A stretch of DNA of 64,000 bases. Source: Marinarcus sediminis. Its GTDB lineage: Bacteria; Campylobacterota; Campylobacteria; Campylobacterales; Arcobacteraceae. The DNA is taken from positions 496,001-560,000 of the forward strand of contig NZ_CP182357.1 of NCBI RefSeq assembly GCF_048571275.1, in the 5' to 3' direction. Both the position numbers and the translations under genes were made by a program. Positions 52,244 through 60,581 of the stretch are shown one piece after another (position 1 is the first letter of the stretch; each line of letters opens with the position of its first letter). The notes beneath the pieces are model-generated. The model was not told the origin of the DNA and did no database searches. It was given only the letters and a program-made list of their open reading frames with translations.

Positions 52244-53832
52244 TACATAACCTCCTTTGCATCTATTCCTAAAAGCTTTAATCCTGTTCTAATACTTAAT
52301 GATACCATGGTAAGTGCTTTTAAATACTCTTGTTCGTTTTGACTTCCTACAATTTTATGTTCGTTATAAAACTTATGCACACTTGCTGCTAACGAATAGA
52401 GATAATCAGTGATTTTCTGCATATCTCTTTTGTTAAATGCTTCATTTAAAATTGAAGGTAACAATAACGCTTCATAGATTAAATTTGCACTCTCCGATGT
52501 CAAGGTATCTGACTTATATTCTACCACATCTTCAAAACTCATTTGTGCTTTTTTAAAGAGTTGATTAATTCTGGCATGCGCATAATTGATATAAAAAATT
52601 GGGTTAGATGAGTCTTGGCTTTTTAAAATATCCAAATCAAACTCCAAATGAGTATCACTCTTTTTCGTCAAAAAGACAAATCGAAGGGCATCAGAACCAA
52701 TCTCTTCCGCAATTTCAGATAATGAGATAACATTCCCAGCTCTTTTACTCATTTTGTAAGGCTCTCCACCTTTAAGCAGTGAAACCATTTGCGAAAGCAA
52801 CACTTCCAATCTTTGAGGTTCAAATCCTAAAAATTTAATGGCAGCTTTTACCCGTGTAATGTACCCATGATGATCAGCACCCCAAATATTGATATATTTG
52901 TCGTATGCTCTATCAAATTTATTTTTATGATAAATAATGTCCCCTGCAAGATAAGTAGGAATACCATTTTCTCGTACAACAACTCTGTCAACATCGTCAT
53001 TCAATTCTGTTGATTTAATCCATACTTTTTCATCTTTGGTGTACAATGAGCCATTGCTTTCCAATACACTTCGTGTGTTTTCCCAGGAGTCATAAAGCGA
53101 TTTTTCACTGACAAAATTTTCAAACTCAATGCCAATTTTAAGTAAATCATTTTTAATTAAATCCAAAACTTCATCTTTAGCAAAAAGAGCCAATTCATCC
53201 ATTCGTGTTGCATCTTCAAAAATTTCTTTTCCAAACTTTTCTTCAACAAGCTTGGCAATATCATAAAGATAATCTCCTCGATAATATTGTTCTGGATACT
53301 CAACATCTACTTTTAAAACCGATTCTCGTCCAGCAAGATACAAAGACAGACCCAAAAGATCCATTTGTGCACCTGCATCATTGATATAATATTCACTGGT
53401 AATATCATACCCTAAGTGTTTTCCCACTTTGTATAACGTATCACCAAAAATAGCTCCACGAGCATGCCCAATATGCAATGGTCCCGTAGGATTTGCACTC
53501 ACATACTCCAGTAAAATTTTCTCATTTTTGGCTTCTTCTTTAGCAAAATTCTCCCCATCTTTTAAAGCTTGATTGACCAATTTCTCTAAAAATGCTGTTG
53601 AAAGTTTAAAGTTTAAAAAGCCATTGACCGCCTGCACGCTTTCAAACATTTCACTGTTTTCAAACTTATTGGCTAAATCTTGGGCAATAATCATGGGTGA
53701 TTTTTTAAACTCTTTGGCTAAAGAGAACGCTACGGGGGTTGCGTAGTGCCCCAAAGAGATATCTTTGGGTTTTTCAAGCACTACACTTAATTGTAAAATT
53801 TCTTCAATATAACTTTTAACTACTGTTTGCAA
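52243..53832 (-). CDS. argS: Arginyl-tRNA synthetase
   Basis: ArgS charges tRNA-Arg. The 529-residue class I synthetase has the HIGH motif in ANPTGPLHIGHARGAIFG near residue 120, YYINDAGAQMDLLG, and a KMSKS-type loop YKMSKRAGNVISLSE. The C-terminal DALR-type anticodon-binding domain includes FYINYAHARINQLFKKA. It is 10 bp after tatA and is followed by the overlapping 44-residue ORF. Confidence 0.97.
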   Translation of the reverse strand: MQTVVKSYIEEILQLSVVLEKPKDISLGHYATPVAFSLAKEFKKSPMIIAQDLANKFENSEMFESVQAVNGFLNFKLSTAFLEKLVNQALKDGENFAKEEAKNEKILLEYVSANPTGPLHIGHARGAIFGDTLYKVGKHLGYDITSEYYINDAGAQMDLLGLSLYLAGRESVLKVDVEYPEQYYRGDYLYDIAKLVEEKFGKEIFEDATRMDELALFAKDEVLDLIKNDLLKIGIEFENFVSEKSLYDSWENTRSVLESNGSLYTKDEKVWIKSTELNDDVDRVVVRENGIPTYLAGDIIYHKNKFDRAYDKYINIWGADHHGYITRVKAAIKFLGFEPQRLEVLLSQMVSLLKGGEPYKMSKRAGNVISLSEIAEEIGSDALRFVFLTKKSDTHLEFDLDILKSQDSSNPIFYINYAHARINQLFKKAQMSFEDVVEYKSDTLTSESANLIYEALLLPSILNEAFNKRDMQKITDYLYSLAASVHKFYNEHKIVGSQNEQEYLKALTMVSLSIRTGLKLLGIDAKEVM

Positions 53833-53842
53833 CTACAGACTC

Positions 53843-54073
53843 TTATACTGATTTTTTTTCGTTAATATTTTCTGACTTTGCTTCTACTTTTTTTTCTTCA
53901 ATCTTTTCGTCAGCTTTTACAACTTCGTCTTCATCATCTTCTTTGACTGCTTTTTTGAAGTTTTTAATACCACTACCTAAACCTTTTGCTAATTCAGGAA
54001 TTTTTTTACCTCCGAAAAGTAAAAGTATTACTAAAGCAATTAATACCCACTCCATACCACCTGGCATACTCAT
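53843..54073 (-). CDS. tatA: Sec-independent protein translocase protein TatA
   Basis: TatA forms the pore of the twin-arginine export pathway. The 76-residue protein has the N-terminal membrane helix (WVLIALVILLLFGGKKIPELAKGLG) with the FGxKxxPELAxxxG motif, then an amphipathic helix and an acidic/lysine-rich tail. The tatBC genes are not in this window. It precedes argS by 10 bp. Confidence 0.95.
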   Translation of the reverse strand: MSMPGGMEWVLIALVILLLFGGKKIPELAKGLGSGIKNFKKAVKEDDEDEVVKADEKIEEKKVEAKSENINEKKSV

Positions 54074-54142
54074 GTTATTCTCCTACGTAAATTTTATAAT
54101 TTGTGCTCATTATATCTTTTTATTGCTTAAAAATAATCAATT

Positions 54143-54529
54143 CTATTTTAATAGAAATGTTACGATTTTATAACCAATCCCCGCTGCGAACACTGTCCCA
54201 AAGAGGTTAAAAAACATATTAGCAATGCCAAGAAATAACGAAGTTTCTAAAAGCAAAAAGCTCTCAATAGCAAAAGTTGAATACGTTGTCAGTGCACCTA
54301 AAAATCCTGAAGTCAAAAAGGATTTAAAGGTAATTGAAAAATTGTAGTGTAAAAAAATGGCAAATAAAATACCTATAATAAAACTTCCCAGAACATTAAT
54401 AAACAATATTCCAAAAGGAAACTCACTTGGAATCGATTTTGTTATAACTGAGTTGGCATATACTCGGCTAATGGCACCTAAAAACCCCCCTGTTCCTACA
54501 GCTAAAAGCGTTTGCCAAGACAGGGTCAT
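54143..54529 (-). CDS. crcB: Fluoride efflux channel (CrcB/Fluc)
   Basis: This 128-residue four-helix protein is of the CrcB/Fluc family, dual-topology fluoride channels. The family motif GGFLGAISRVYAN lies near residue 13, and the fluoride-lining segment is LTTYSTFAIE near residue 80. Its start overlaps the plsC stop by 4 bp. No fluoride riboswitch is visible upstream because the gene is internal to the operon. Confidence 0.93.
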   Translation of the reverse strand: MTLSWQTLLAVGTGGFLGAISRVYANSVITKSIPSEFPFGILFINVLGSFIIGILFAIFLHYNFSITFKSFLTSGFLGALTTYSTFAIESFLLLETSLFLGIANMFFNLFGTVFAAGIGYKIVTFLLK

Positions 54530-55203
54530 TTTGCCATCTCTTTTTCTAAAGTTTCTCTCATTTTTGCTTCTGTTTGAACAAACCAGTCACTCTCTTTTGA
54601 GGCAACTACTGGTTCTAAAAATATCACTTTAACCGTTCCTGGTATTGCATGAAGCGTTTTAGAATCCAAGACTTGTCTTGTATTTAACATGACAACGGGT
54701 TGAACTTTTAAGCCATATTTATCGGCCAAAATTCTCGCTCCAGATTTGAATTTTCCCATTGACTTTCCATCACTTCTTGTCCCTTCTGGGAACATTGCAA
54801 TGGGTCTGCCTTTGCTCAACCTCTCTTTTGCTTCTCTGAGAAGTGTAACAATACCTGTTTTATCTTCTCTGTTAATTGAAATCATTTCAGGTGCTTTCAT
54901 AATATGCCCAAAAAGGAACAAATCTGTAATCTCTTTTTTTCCAACCCACGCCAAATTTCTTGTGTGCAAATATTCCATAACCACAATATCAAGCAAAGAT
55001 TGGTGATTCATAATCACCATGTCACAACTCTCATCCATTTTACCTTCAATTACAAACGTTATGCCCAAAAGTTTAATTTGCAATGCAGTCCATATTTTTC
55101 TTATTTTATGATTATGCTTTTTAAACAAATACATTGCGATTACCGTGATTAAAACGGTAATAGTAAACTGAATTAACGTAAATATTCCTCTAATTTTCGA
55201 CAA
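54526..55203 (-). CDS. plsC: 1-acyl-sn-glycerol-3-phosphate acyltransferase
   Basis: PlsC adds the second acyl chain to make phosphatidic acid. The 225-residue membrane-associated protein has an N-terminal hydrophobic helix, the catalytic NHQSLLDIVV motif (HxxxxD) near residue 76, a substrate-binding FPEGTRSDG near 138, and VQPVVMLNTR. It overlaps the upstream membrane protein gene by 14 bp and crcB by 4 bp. Confidence 0.95.
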   Translation of the reverse strand: MSKIRGIFTLIQFTITVLITVIAMYLFKKHNHKIRKIWTALQIKLLGITFVIEGKMDESCDMVIMNHQSLLDIVVMEYLHTRNLAWVGKKEITDLFLFGHIMKAPEMISINREDKTGIVTLLREAKERLSKGRPIAMFPEGTRSDGKSMGKFKSGARILADKYGLKVQPVVMLNTRQVLDSKTLHAIPGTVKVIFLEPVVASKESDWFVQTEAKMRETLEKEMAK

Positions 55204-56443
55204 TATTACTCTCCTTTATCCATCCAACTGTTTTACTTTTATCATCAATATGAAAAAGAATCTTTGTAAAATCTTTATTTTTATTTAAAACTTCAGCGAG
55301 TTGTTTAGATTTGGTAATATGAAAAACGGTTGAATTTTTTGTTGGCAATATATATATTTTTGTTCCTTCTCCAATAACAATTGAATCATTGGGTTGAGCA
55401 AAAATATAAAAAACAAGCGTACAAAGTGCTGCAATGATAATATAGATAATTTTCCGTTTCCAAATATACAAAAGTGTAAATAGAAGTGCCACTGCTCCCG
55501 CTGCAAATTTTTTATACATCGCAACATTGCTGTCGTTTGGATTAAGATCTGTTTGGGTACTGACCAACTCTTCTTCAGCTTTAATGGGAACCGTAATCTT
55601 CTTAAAACTGTTCGTTTGGATATTGTAATAATTAAACACAATACTTTTGGTATAAATAGGTATGATTGCATTATAAATGAGTTTTTGATTGGGATAGTTC
55701 TCTTCAATGTGCATCACCGTTTGTTCTTTAAAACTTTTTAATTTAAAATCTTCAAGATTTCCATTGATGGCTTCAATTTCCAAAACCGTTAAAAGTTCAT
55801 TGTTGCTGTACTGTTTGGTTTTACTTGAAATAACTTTTAAATCATCTGCAATAATATTTGAAAAAAGGTTATCTTTAACGGCAATATTGGTGTAATGAAT
55901 CTTTTGTGGCTCTAAATATGAAACTTCAACAACCTCATCATTGTTGTAAACCACAATCTCAAATTTTGGCATTTTAAACTCAGGTGTATAGACTTTAAAA
56001 AAATAGGAGTTATCAACAGTATTAGCGCTATTGCCCACTTTCCAAGGTTCTTGAGGATTGATTACCGCAATATTTTTCCCATCTACAAATCGAGTCTCCA
56101 CACGAGTGTACTCTTTGATTGAAATTAACGCTTCAATTTTAATGTTAAAACGCTGATAGATATAAATTTTATTGGGATAGGTGACATATTTGGGATAAAT
56201 ATTTTGCGTTTGATTTTCAGAAGAGTCAAAAGGAACCGCTTCAAACCAATTAATAAAAGTTGCTTTTTTTTCTTTTACAGCTGGCATTGCCTCTTCTTCA
56301 GGCATTGCAATGCTGTTCTGTTTTATCGCAGCAGGTTCATCTTGAATGGCATCATTTTGAAAAATAGATTGTTCGGTATTAAAGAATTGTTCTGTGCTAA
56401 AAGCCATATTAAAAATTAGAATAAATATAAATATCAATCTCAT
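55190..56443 (-). CDS. Conserved membrane protein with periplasmic beta domain and C-terminal SH3-like domain
   Basis: This 417-residue protein starts at the ATG 56443 (a TTG two codons earlier is the first possible start). A signal peptide of about 18 residues is followed by a periplasmic beta-rich region of about 290 residues (BatD-like strands such as YQRFNIKIEALISIKEY). Two adjacent membrane helices lie near residues 318-350, and a bacterial SH3-like segment ends GWIKESNIVEN. No enzyme motif is seen. It may sense or organise cell-envelope structure. It begins the minus-strand unit that continues with plsC, crcB, tatA and argS. Confidence 0.65.
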   Translation of the reverse strand: MRLIFIFILIFNMAFSTEQFFNTEQSIFQNDAIQDEPAAIKQNSIAMPEEEAMPAVKEKKATFINWFEAVPFDSSENQTQNIYPKYVTYPNKIYIYQRFNIKIEALISIKEYTRVETRFVDGKNIAVINPQEPWKVGNSANTVDNSYFFKVYTPEFKMPKFEIVVYNNDEVVEVSYLEPQKIHYTNIAVKDNLFSNIIADDLKVISSKTKQYSNNELLTVLEIEAINGNLEDFKLKSFKEQTVMHIEENYPNQKLIYNAIIPIYTKSIVFNYYNIQTNSFKKITVPIKAEEELVSTQTDLNPNDSNVAMYKKFAAGAVALLFTLLYIWKRKIIYIIIAALCTLVFYIFAQPNDSIVIGEGTKIYILPTKNSTVFHITKSKQLAEVLNKNKDFTKILFHIDDKSKTVGWIKESNIVEN

Positions 56444-56461
56444 GCACAAGCCTATTAGTGT

Positions 56462-56490
56462 TTAAAAACAGCGAAAATCGCTGTTTTAGA
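56462..56490 (-). terminator. Terminator of the purine operon
   Basis: AAAACAGCGA (56465-56474) pairs with TCGCTGTTTT (56478-56487), and the minus strand continues TTTTT. It lies 3 bp after the purQ stop. Confidence 0.8.
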
Positions 56491-56492
56491 AT

Positions 56493-57164
56493 TTATTTGA
56501 AAAAACCTTGAAGCATTTTAACCCCATCATCACAACCTAAAAGCATCTCAATGGCTCTTTCTGGGTGTGGCATTAAACCAAATACATTTTTCTCTTTGTT
56601 ACAAATACCTGCAATTTGTGCCACTGAACCATTTAAACTTTTAATGTTTCCATTTTCATCACAATATTTCAAAAGAATTTGCTCATTGGCTTCTAACTCT
56701 TTGAGTCCATTTTCATCAATAAAATAGTTTCCATCATGATGAGCCACAGGAATATTTACCACATCATTATTGTTTAACTCTTTTAGAAAAGTATTGTTAT
56801 TGTTAATGACTTTAAGATGGTTATATTTTGAAATAAAATGTAAAGTGTTGTTTCTTTTCATCGCCCCAGGAAGTAATCCCGCTTCAAGCAAGATTTGAAA
56901 TCCATTACAAATACCCAAAACTTTACCACCATTTTTTGCGAATTCACTCACACTGTTCATCACATTTGCAAATCGTGCAATCGCACCACTTCTTAAATAA
57001 TCTCCATATGAAAAACCACCTGGAATAACAATCAAATCAGTGTTGCTTGGAATTTGACTCTCTTTATGCCAAAGAATAGTTACATTTGCACCTAATTTCT
57101 CAAAAGCATATTTTGTATCATATTCACAATTTGTTCCTGGGAATTGTAATACTGTTACATTCAT
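56493..57164 (-). CDS. purQ: Phosphoribosylformylglycinamidine synthase subunit PurQ
   Basis: PurQ is the glutaminase subunit supplying ammonia to PurL in purine synthesis. The 223-residue class I amidotransferase has the opening TVLQFPGTNCEYDT, the nucleophilic cysteine in GKVLGICNGFQILLEAGLLPG near residue 88, and the catalytic His/Glu in FGLMPHPERAIE near 198. It is 4 bp after purS. purL is not in this window. Confidence 0.97.
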   Translation of the reverse strand: MNVTVLQFPGTNCEYDTKYAFEKLGANVTILWHKESQIPSNTDLIVIPGGFSYGDYLRSGAIARFANVMNSVSEFAKNGGKVLGICNGFQILLEAGLLPGAMKRNNTLHFISKYNHLKVINNNNTFLKELNNNDVVNIPVAHHDGNYFIDENGLKELEANEQILLKYCDENGNIKSLNGSVAQIAGICNKEKNVFGLMPHPERAIEMLLGCDDGVKMLQGFFK

Positions 57165-57168
57165 TTGA

Positions 57169-57414
57169 TTAACCTACAATTTCTATATCGTAATCTTCAA
57201 TTACAGTATTTGCAAGAAGCTTTTCACACATGTTTTTGACCTCTTTTTGAGCATCCTCTTTATTTGTAGCATTTAATTCTAAAATAATTTGTTTCCCAAT
57301 TCTGACATCTTTAACAATCTCTTTAAAACCTAAAGTATCTAAAGCGTGATGAGTTGCTTTCCCTTGATCATCAAGAACACCTTGTTTTAATCCTACATTT
57401 ACAATTGCTTTCAT
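57169..57414 (-). CDS. purS: Phosphoribosylformylglycinamidine synthase subunit PurS
   Basis: PurS bridges PurQ and PurL in the three-part FGAM synthase. The 81-residue protein has the family pattern GVLDDQGKATHHALDTLGF, then VRIGKQIILELNA and a final helix-strand MCEKLLANTVIEDY. It lies 4 bp before purQ and about 90 bp after purC, so the complex is PurLQS type rather than the single large PurL. Confidence 0.94.
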   Translation of the reverse strand: MKAIVNVGLKQGVLDDQGKATHHALDTLGFKEIVKDVRIGKQIILELNATNKEDAQKEVKNMCEKLLANTVIEDYDIEIVG

Positions 57415-57504
57415 TTATTACCCTCAATTTATATTTTTGCGATTATATCAAAAACCACCTTTAGCAGTTTCGATTTCAAGAGCTCACAACGCTCTACTTT
57501 AACA

Positions 57505-58458
57505 CTATTTACTCAATCGTTTCAAAATGGTGCTGTATCCATTTAAGATTCCATTTTTAATCGAATCGGGAACATCTACATCCAATTTTTGACCTGGTTT
57601 TAGATCTTTGGCTTTCTCTTTCCAATTTTGGGCTTTTCCAAAATCTCGAAGAATTTGTTTGTCCATTGAGATATAATTCCCTGCATCAAAATCTTCTTTT
57701 GAAATAAATCTTGAACTCTCAGGAGTTAATACTTCATCGCCAAGTACCCACTCACCTTTTGAATTCACAAATATTTCAAGTTTGGTATCCACAACAATAA
57801 TACCATTTGATTCTGCAAATGTTGTAAAATCTTTAAAGAGTTTTTCCAAACTTGAAACAATCTCAGGAAAGACTTCTCTGACTTTAGCTGAGTTTAATGG
57901 CTCATCTTTTAACCCTTTTGTTGTGGGGGTAAAAAGAGGTGTTTCAAATTTATGCCATTGAGGTAAATTTGCAGGCAAATTTAAACCGTAAGGGTCATTT
58001 CCATTTTGGCACGCATCATACAAAGAGCCTGTCAAATAGTTTCTAAAAATCAATTCAAATTGAACAATTTCTCCATCAATTTCAGTCTCTAAAGGTTTGC
58101 ATAACTCCATAAGCTGACATCTTGGTGCTATGCTTAGTGCTTGGTCTACTGTTTCAGATAAAATAGCCGTTCTTATACCTGCAGCTTTTGCAAAAGCTGC
58201 TCCACTGTTAGAGATTGTCGTTTGAAAAATACCTTTTCCCTCAATTTCAAGATTTAAAGGAATATCAAATACTGAGCATCGGTCACTTCGTACCAGTAAT
58301 ACTTTTGGTTCATCGCCTGGACAAGTGTAAAGATCTGCATTTTTGCCAATATAAAAAAGGTTATATCCCAACTCTTCTAATTGTGAAATACCTTTTTGTG
58401 ATGTAGTTTTCTTTGATTCAGGCCAAAGACCAAGTGCTACAATATCACCAATTTTCAT
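57505..58458 (-). CDS. purC: Phosphoribosylaminoimidazole-succinocarboxamide synthase
   Basis: PurC joins carboxyaminoimidazole ribotide with aspartate using ATP. The 317-residue protein is longer than the usual 240-residue bacterial form and divergent. Its ATP/substrate segments are LVRSDRCSVFDIPLNLEIEGKG near residue 55 (equivalent to the DRISAFD motif) and IVVDTKLEIFVNSKGEWVLGDEVLTPESSRF, with GPDSSR-type ending replaced by TPESSR. The latter is the usual SAICAR synthetase signature. It is 16 bp after ctpA. Confidence 0.92.
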   Translation of the reverse strand: MKIGDIVALGLWPESKKTTSQKGISQLEELGYNLFYIGKNADLYTCPGDEPKVLLVRSDRCSVFDIPLNLEIEGKGIFQTTISNSGAAFAKAAGIRTAILSETVDQALSIAPRCQLMELCKPLETEIDGEIVQFELIFRNYLTGSLYDACQNGNDPYGLNLPANLPQWHKFETPLFTPTTKGLKDEPLNSAKVREVFPEIVSSLEKLFKDFTTFAESNGIIVVDTKLEIFVNSKGEWVLGDEVLTPESSRFISKEDFDAGNYISMDKQILRDFGKAQNWKEKAKDLKPGQKLDVDVPDSIKNGILNGYSTILKRLSK

Positions 58459-58474
58459 TTTATTTATTTCCTTG

Positions 58475-59875
58475 CTATTTATTTTCTATAATAATTAAAC
58501 TTTTTAAGATATCCACACCCGTTTTTAGCTGGTTGTCTTTGAGTAAATCCTCTGCAGTGATGACATCTGAGATTTTTTTATCCTCTTTTGGTTTCGTTGT
58601 TGTTTTGGTTGTTGTTTTGGTTGTTGTTTTGGTTGTTGTTTTGGTTGTTGTTTTGGTTTTAAGTTTATCATTTCCATCAACTTTTTCCAATTCACTCTCT
58701 AAATGTTTTTTTAAATCTGCCTCTTTTATCTTAAAGTCAGCATCGGGTTCTTGTGTTGCATTACCTGGATAAGAGATAATATCGGGAGTAATTCCTGTTG
58801 CTTGGATGGTTCTTCCACTTGGCAAATAGTATTTGGCAATGGTCAATTTAATTCCTTCCGTTTTCTCTTCATTGATCGGTAAAACCACTTGAACAGAACC
58901 TTTTCCAAATGTTTTTTCACCTACAAGAATGGCTCTTTTATGGTCTTGTAAAGCCCCACTGACAATCTCACTGGCACTGGCACTTCCCCCATTAACCAAA
59001 ACAACCAAAGGCGCTTTTGTTAACGTTGTTGATGATTTGGCACTAAACCTCTCTTCACTGCTTTCATCTCGACCTTTTTGCGAAACAATAACACCACTGC
59101 TGACAAACAAATCTGTAACATCAATGGCTTGCGTTAACAATCCACCGGGATTGTTTCTTAAATCTAAAATAACCCCTTTGAATGTTTTATTGCCTAAAAT
59201 TGCTTTTTTAAGTCCTTCTGCAACTTTTTTATCAAAACTGGTCACTCGTAAATACAAAATATCTTTGCCGATAGTTTTGGCATACACCGATTGAATTTTA
59301 ATAATATCTCGAATCACTTCAATCGATAACGGTTTATTTTCACCTTTTCTCACAATGGTTAAAACAATCGGTGTTTTAGGTTTTCCACGCATAAGACCAA
59401 CAGCTTCATCTAAGGTCACATTCAGTGTTGACGTTTCATCAATTTTTAAAATAATATCACCTGCTTTAATGCCTGCTTTATACGCAGGGGTATCATCAAT
59501 AGGAGAGATAACTGTCAATGCACCATCTCTCATACCCACAGTAATACCCAATCCACCAAACTCACCGTCTGTTTGAATTTGCATCTCTTTGAAATATTTT
59601 TTATCCATGTAGGTTGAGTGTGCATCAAGTTCTTGCATCAAGCCTTTTAATGCTTTATTAATAATCTCTTCAAGTTTTATATCATCTACATAATATTTTT
59701 CAACCGTACCAATCACTTTGGTCAATTTCGATAGGGATTCAAATCGTGTTTTTGTAACATCAATAACACTTTGCTTTTCAAGATCAGACTTTATTTCTAA
59801 ATTCTTTGTATCCGCAGCAGAATCAACAGTTGTAAAAACAAATAACAGTAAAAATGATAATAAAATATTCTTCAT
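58475..59875 (-). CDS. ctpA: C-terminal processing peptidase (S41 family, PDZ domain)
   Basis: This periplasmic serine protease cleaves near C-termini of envelope proteins. From the ATG at 59875 (15 codons after the first possible start, chosen because the signal peptide MKNILLSFLLLFVFTTVDSA begins here) it has 466 residues. It has a PDZ domain (GGLGITVGMRDGALTVISPIDD to AGIKAGDIILKIDE) and the S41 catalytic core with Ser in NGGSASASEIVSG and Lys in VGEKTFGKGSVQ. Near the C-terminus is a five-fold Lys-Thr-Thr-Thr repeat of uncertain role. It starts the purC-purS-purQ unit. Confidence 0.93.
   Translation of the reverse strand: MKNILLSFLLLFVFTTVDSAADTKNLEIKSDLEKQSVIDVTKTRFESLSKLTKVIGTVEKYYVDDIKLEEIINKALKGLMQELDAHSTYMDKKYFKEMQIQTDGEFGGLGITVGMRDGALTVISPIDDTPAYKAGIKAGDIILKIDETSTLNVTLDEAVGLMRGKPKTPIVLTIVRKGENKPLSIEVIRDIIKIQSVYAKTIGKDILYLRVTSFDKKVAEGLKKAILGNKTFKGVILDLRNNPGGLLTQAIDVTDLFVSSGVIVSQKGRDESSEERFSAKSSTTLTKAPLVVLVNGGSASASEIVSGALQDHKRAILVGEKTFGKGSVQVVLPINEEKTEGIKLTIAKYYLPSGRTIQATGITPDIISYPGNATQEPDADFKIKEADLKKHLESELEKVDGNDKLKTKTTTKTTTKTTTKTTTKTTTKPKEDKKISDVITAEDLLKDNQLKTGVDILKSLIIIENK
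58597..58656. repeat. Five perfect 12-bp tandem repeats in ctpA
   Basis: Five head-to-tail copies of TTGTTGTTTTGG (60 bp) encode Lys-Thr-Thr-Thr repeats in the C-terminal tail of the protease. All five copies are identical, a sign of recent expansion or slippage. Because the unit is a multiple of three, copy changes alter tail length without breaking the frame. Confidence 0.95.
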
Positions 59876-59958
59876 ATATGAACCTTTTGTATTTAAAAAT
59901 AAGATTTGAATTATATTCAATTTTTTATAAAAGTAAGATTTTATAAAAAATTTAGTAG

Positions 59959-59964
59959 TATTAT
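59959..59964 (+). promoter_or_regulatory. -10 box of the YfgM-like/BamB-like pair
   Basis: TATTAT lies 28 bp before the ATG in the 116-bp gap shared with the divergent ctpA gene. No clear -35 box. Confidence 0.4.
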
Positions 59965-59991
59965 GGACAATTTAATAAGAGGTTTGAATAT

Positions 59992-60573
59992 ATGAGCTTA
60001 AAAGAAAATGTCGATTTTGTAAAAGAGGAATTAAACTCTGAAGAGAAGTTTTTAGAAAGCTTTGTAAAAGTAGAGAGATTCTATAAAAAATATAAACTGC
60101 TAATTATCGTTGGCGTTACGATTTTAGTTCTTGGTACCATTGGTTATAATGTAAAAAATTATATAAATAAATCGAATAAACTGGAAGCAAATATTGCTTT
60201 TAATGAACTTCTTAAAAACCCAAGTGATAAAGAAGCACTTGAAACACTGAAAAATTCAAATGTAAAGCTTTATAACGTGGCTTTATATTTACAAGCAAAA
60301 GATAGCCATGAAAATGTTGAAATCAATGAAAGATATTTGAAAAATCTTTTGGAGTACAGCAAAGCCATCCAATCTTCAGACGTTGAAAAACTCAATACCC
60401 TTTCAATGCAAAATGATTTTTTACTCAAAGAGTTTGCCCTTTTTAACAAAGCACTGATATTAACTCAACAAGAGAAATACAGTGAAGCAAAAGAGACTCT
60501 AAAGTTGATTAAACAAGATTCAAAAGTAAATGATTTGGTTGTATTATTAAATCACTATTTACTGACCAAATAG
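59992..60573 (+). CDS. YfgM-like membrane protein with TPR-like periplasmic domain
   Basis: This 193-residue protein has an N-terminal cytoplasmic segment of about 30 residues and one membrane helix (about 36-54, LLIIVGVTILVLGTIGYNV). A helical periplasmic region follows that looks like tetratricopeptide repeats (NKALILTQQEKYSEAKETLKL). Length and layout match YfgM, which binds the Sec translocon and periplasmic chaperones in E. coli. The next gene is a BamB-like lipoprotein, and yfgM is next to bamB (yfgL) in E. coli as well, which supports the call. Confidence 0.72.
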   Translation: MSLKENVDFVKEELNSEEKFLESFVKVERFYKKYKLLIIVGVTILVLGTIGYNVKNYINKSNKLEANIAFNELLKNPSDKEALETLKNSNVKLYNVALYLQAKDSHENVEINERYLKNLLEYSKAIQSSDVEKLNTLSMQNDFLLKEFALFNKALILTQQEKYSEAKETLKLIKQDSKVNDLVVLLNHYLLTK

Positions 60574-60581
60574 GACAAAAA

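Noticed and set aside
54074..54200. Fluoride riboswitch for crcB
   Set aside because: crcB starts inside the plsC gene and has no leader. The 69-bp gap on the other side is downstream of crcB.
57415..57504. Purine riboswitch or PurR operator between purC and purS
   Set aside because: Only a short AGAGC/GCTCT pairing is visible; there is no purine aptamer core.
58413..58772. Plus-strand frame with Val-rich repeats opposite ctpA
   Set aside because: It is the antisense reading of the Lys-Thr-Thr-Thr tandem repeat and has no ribosome site.
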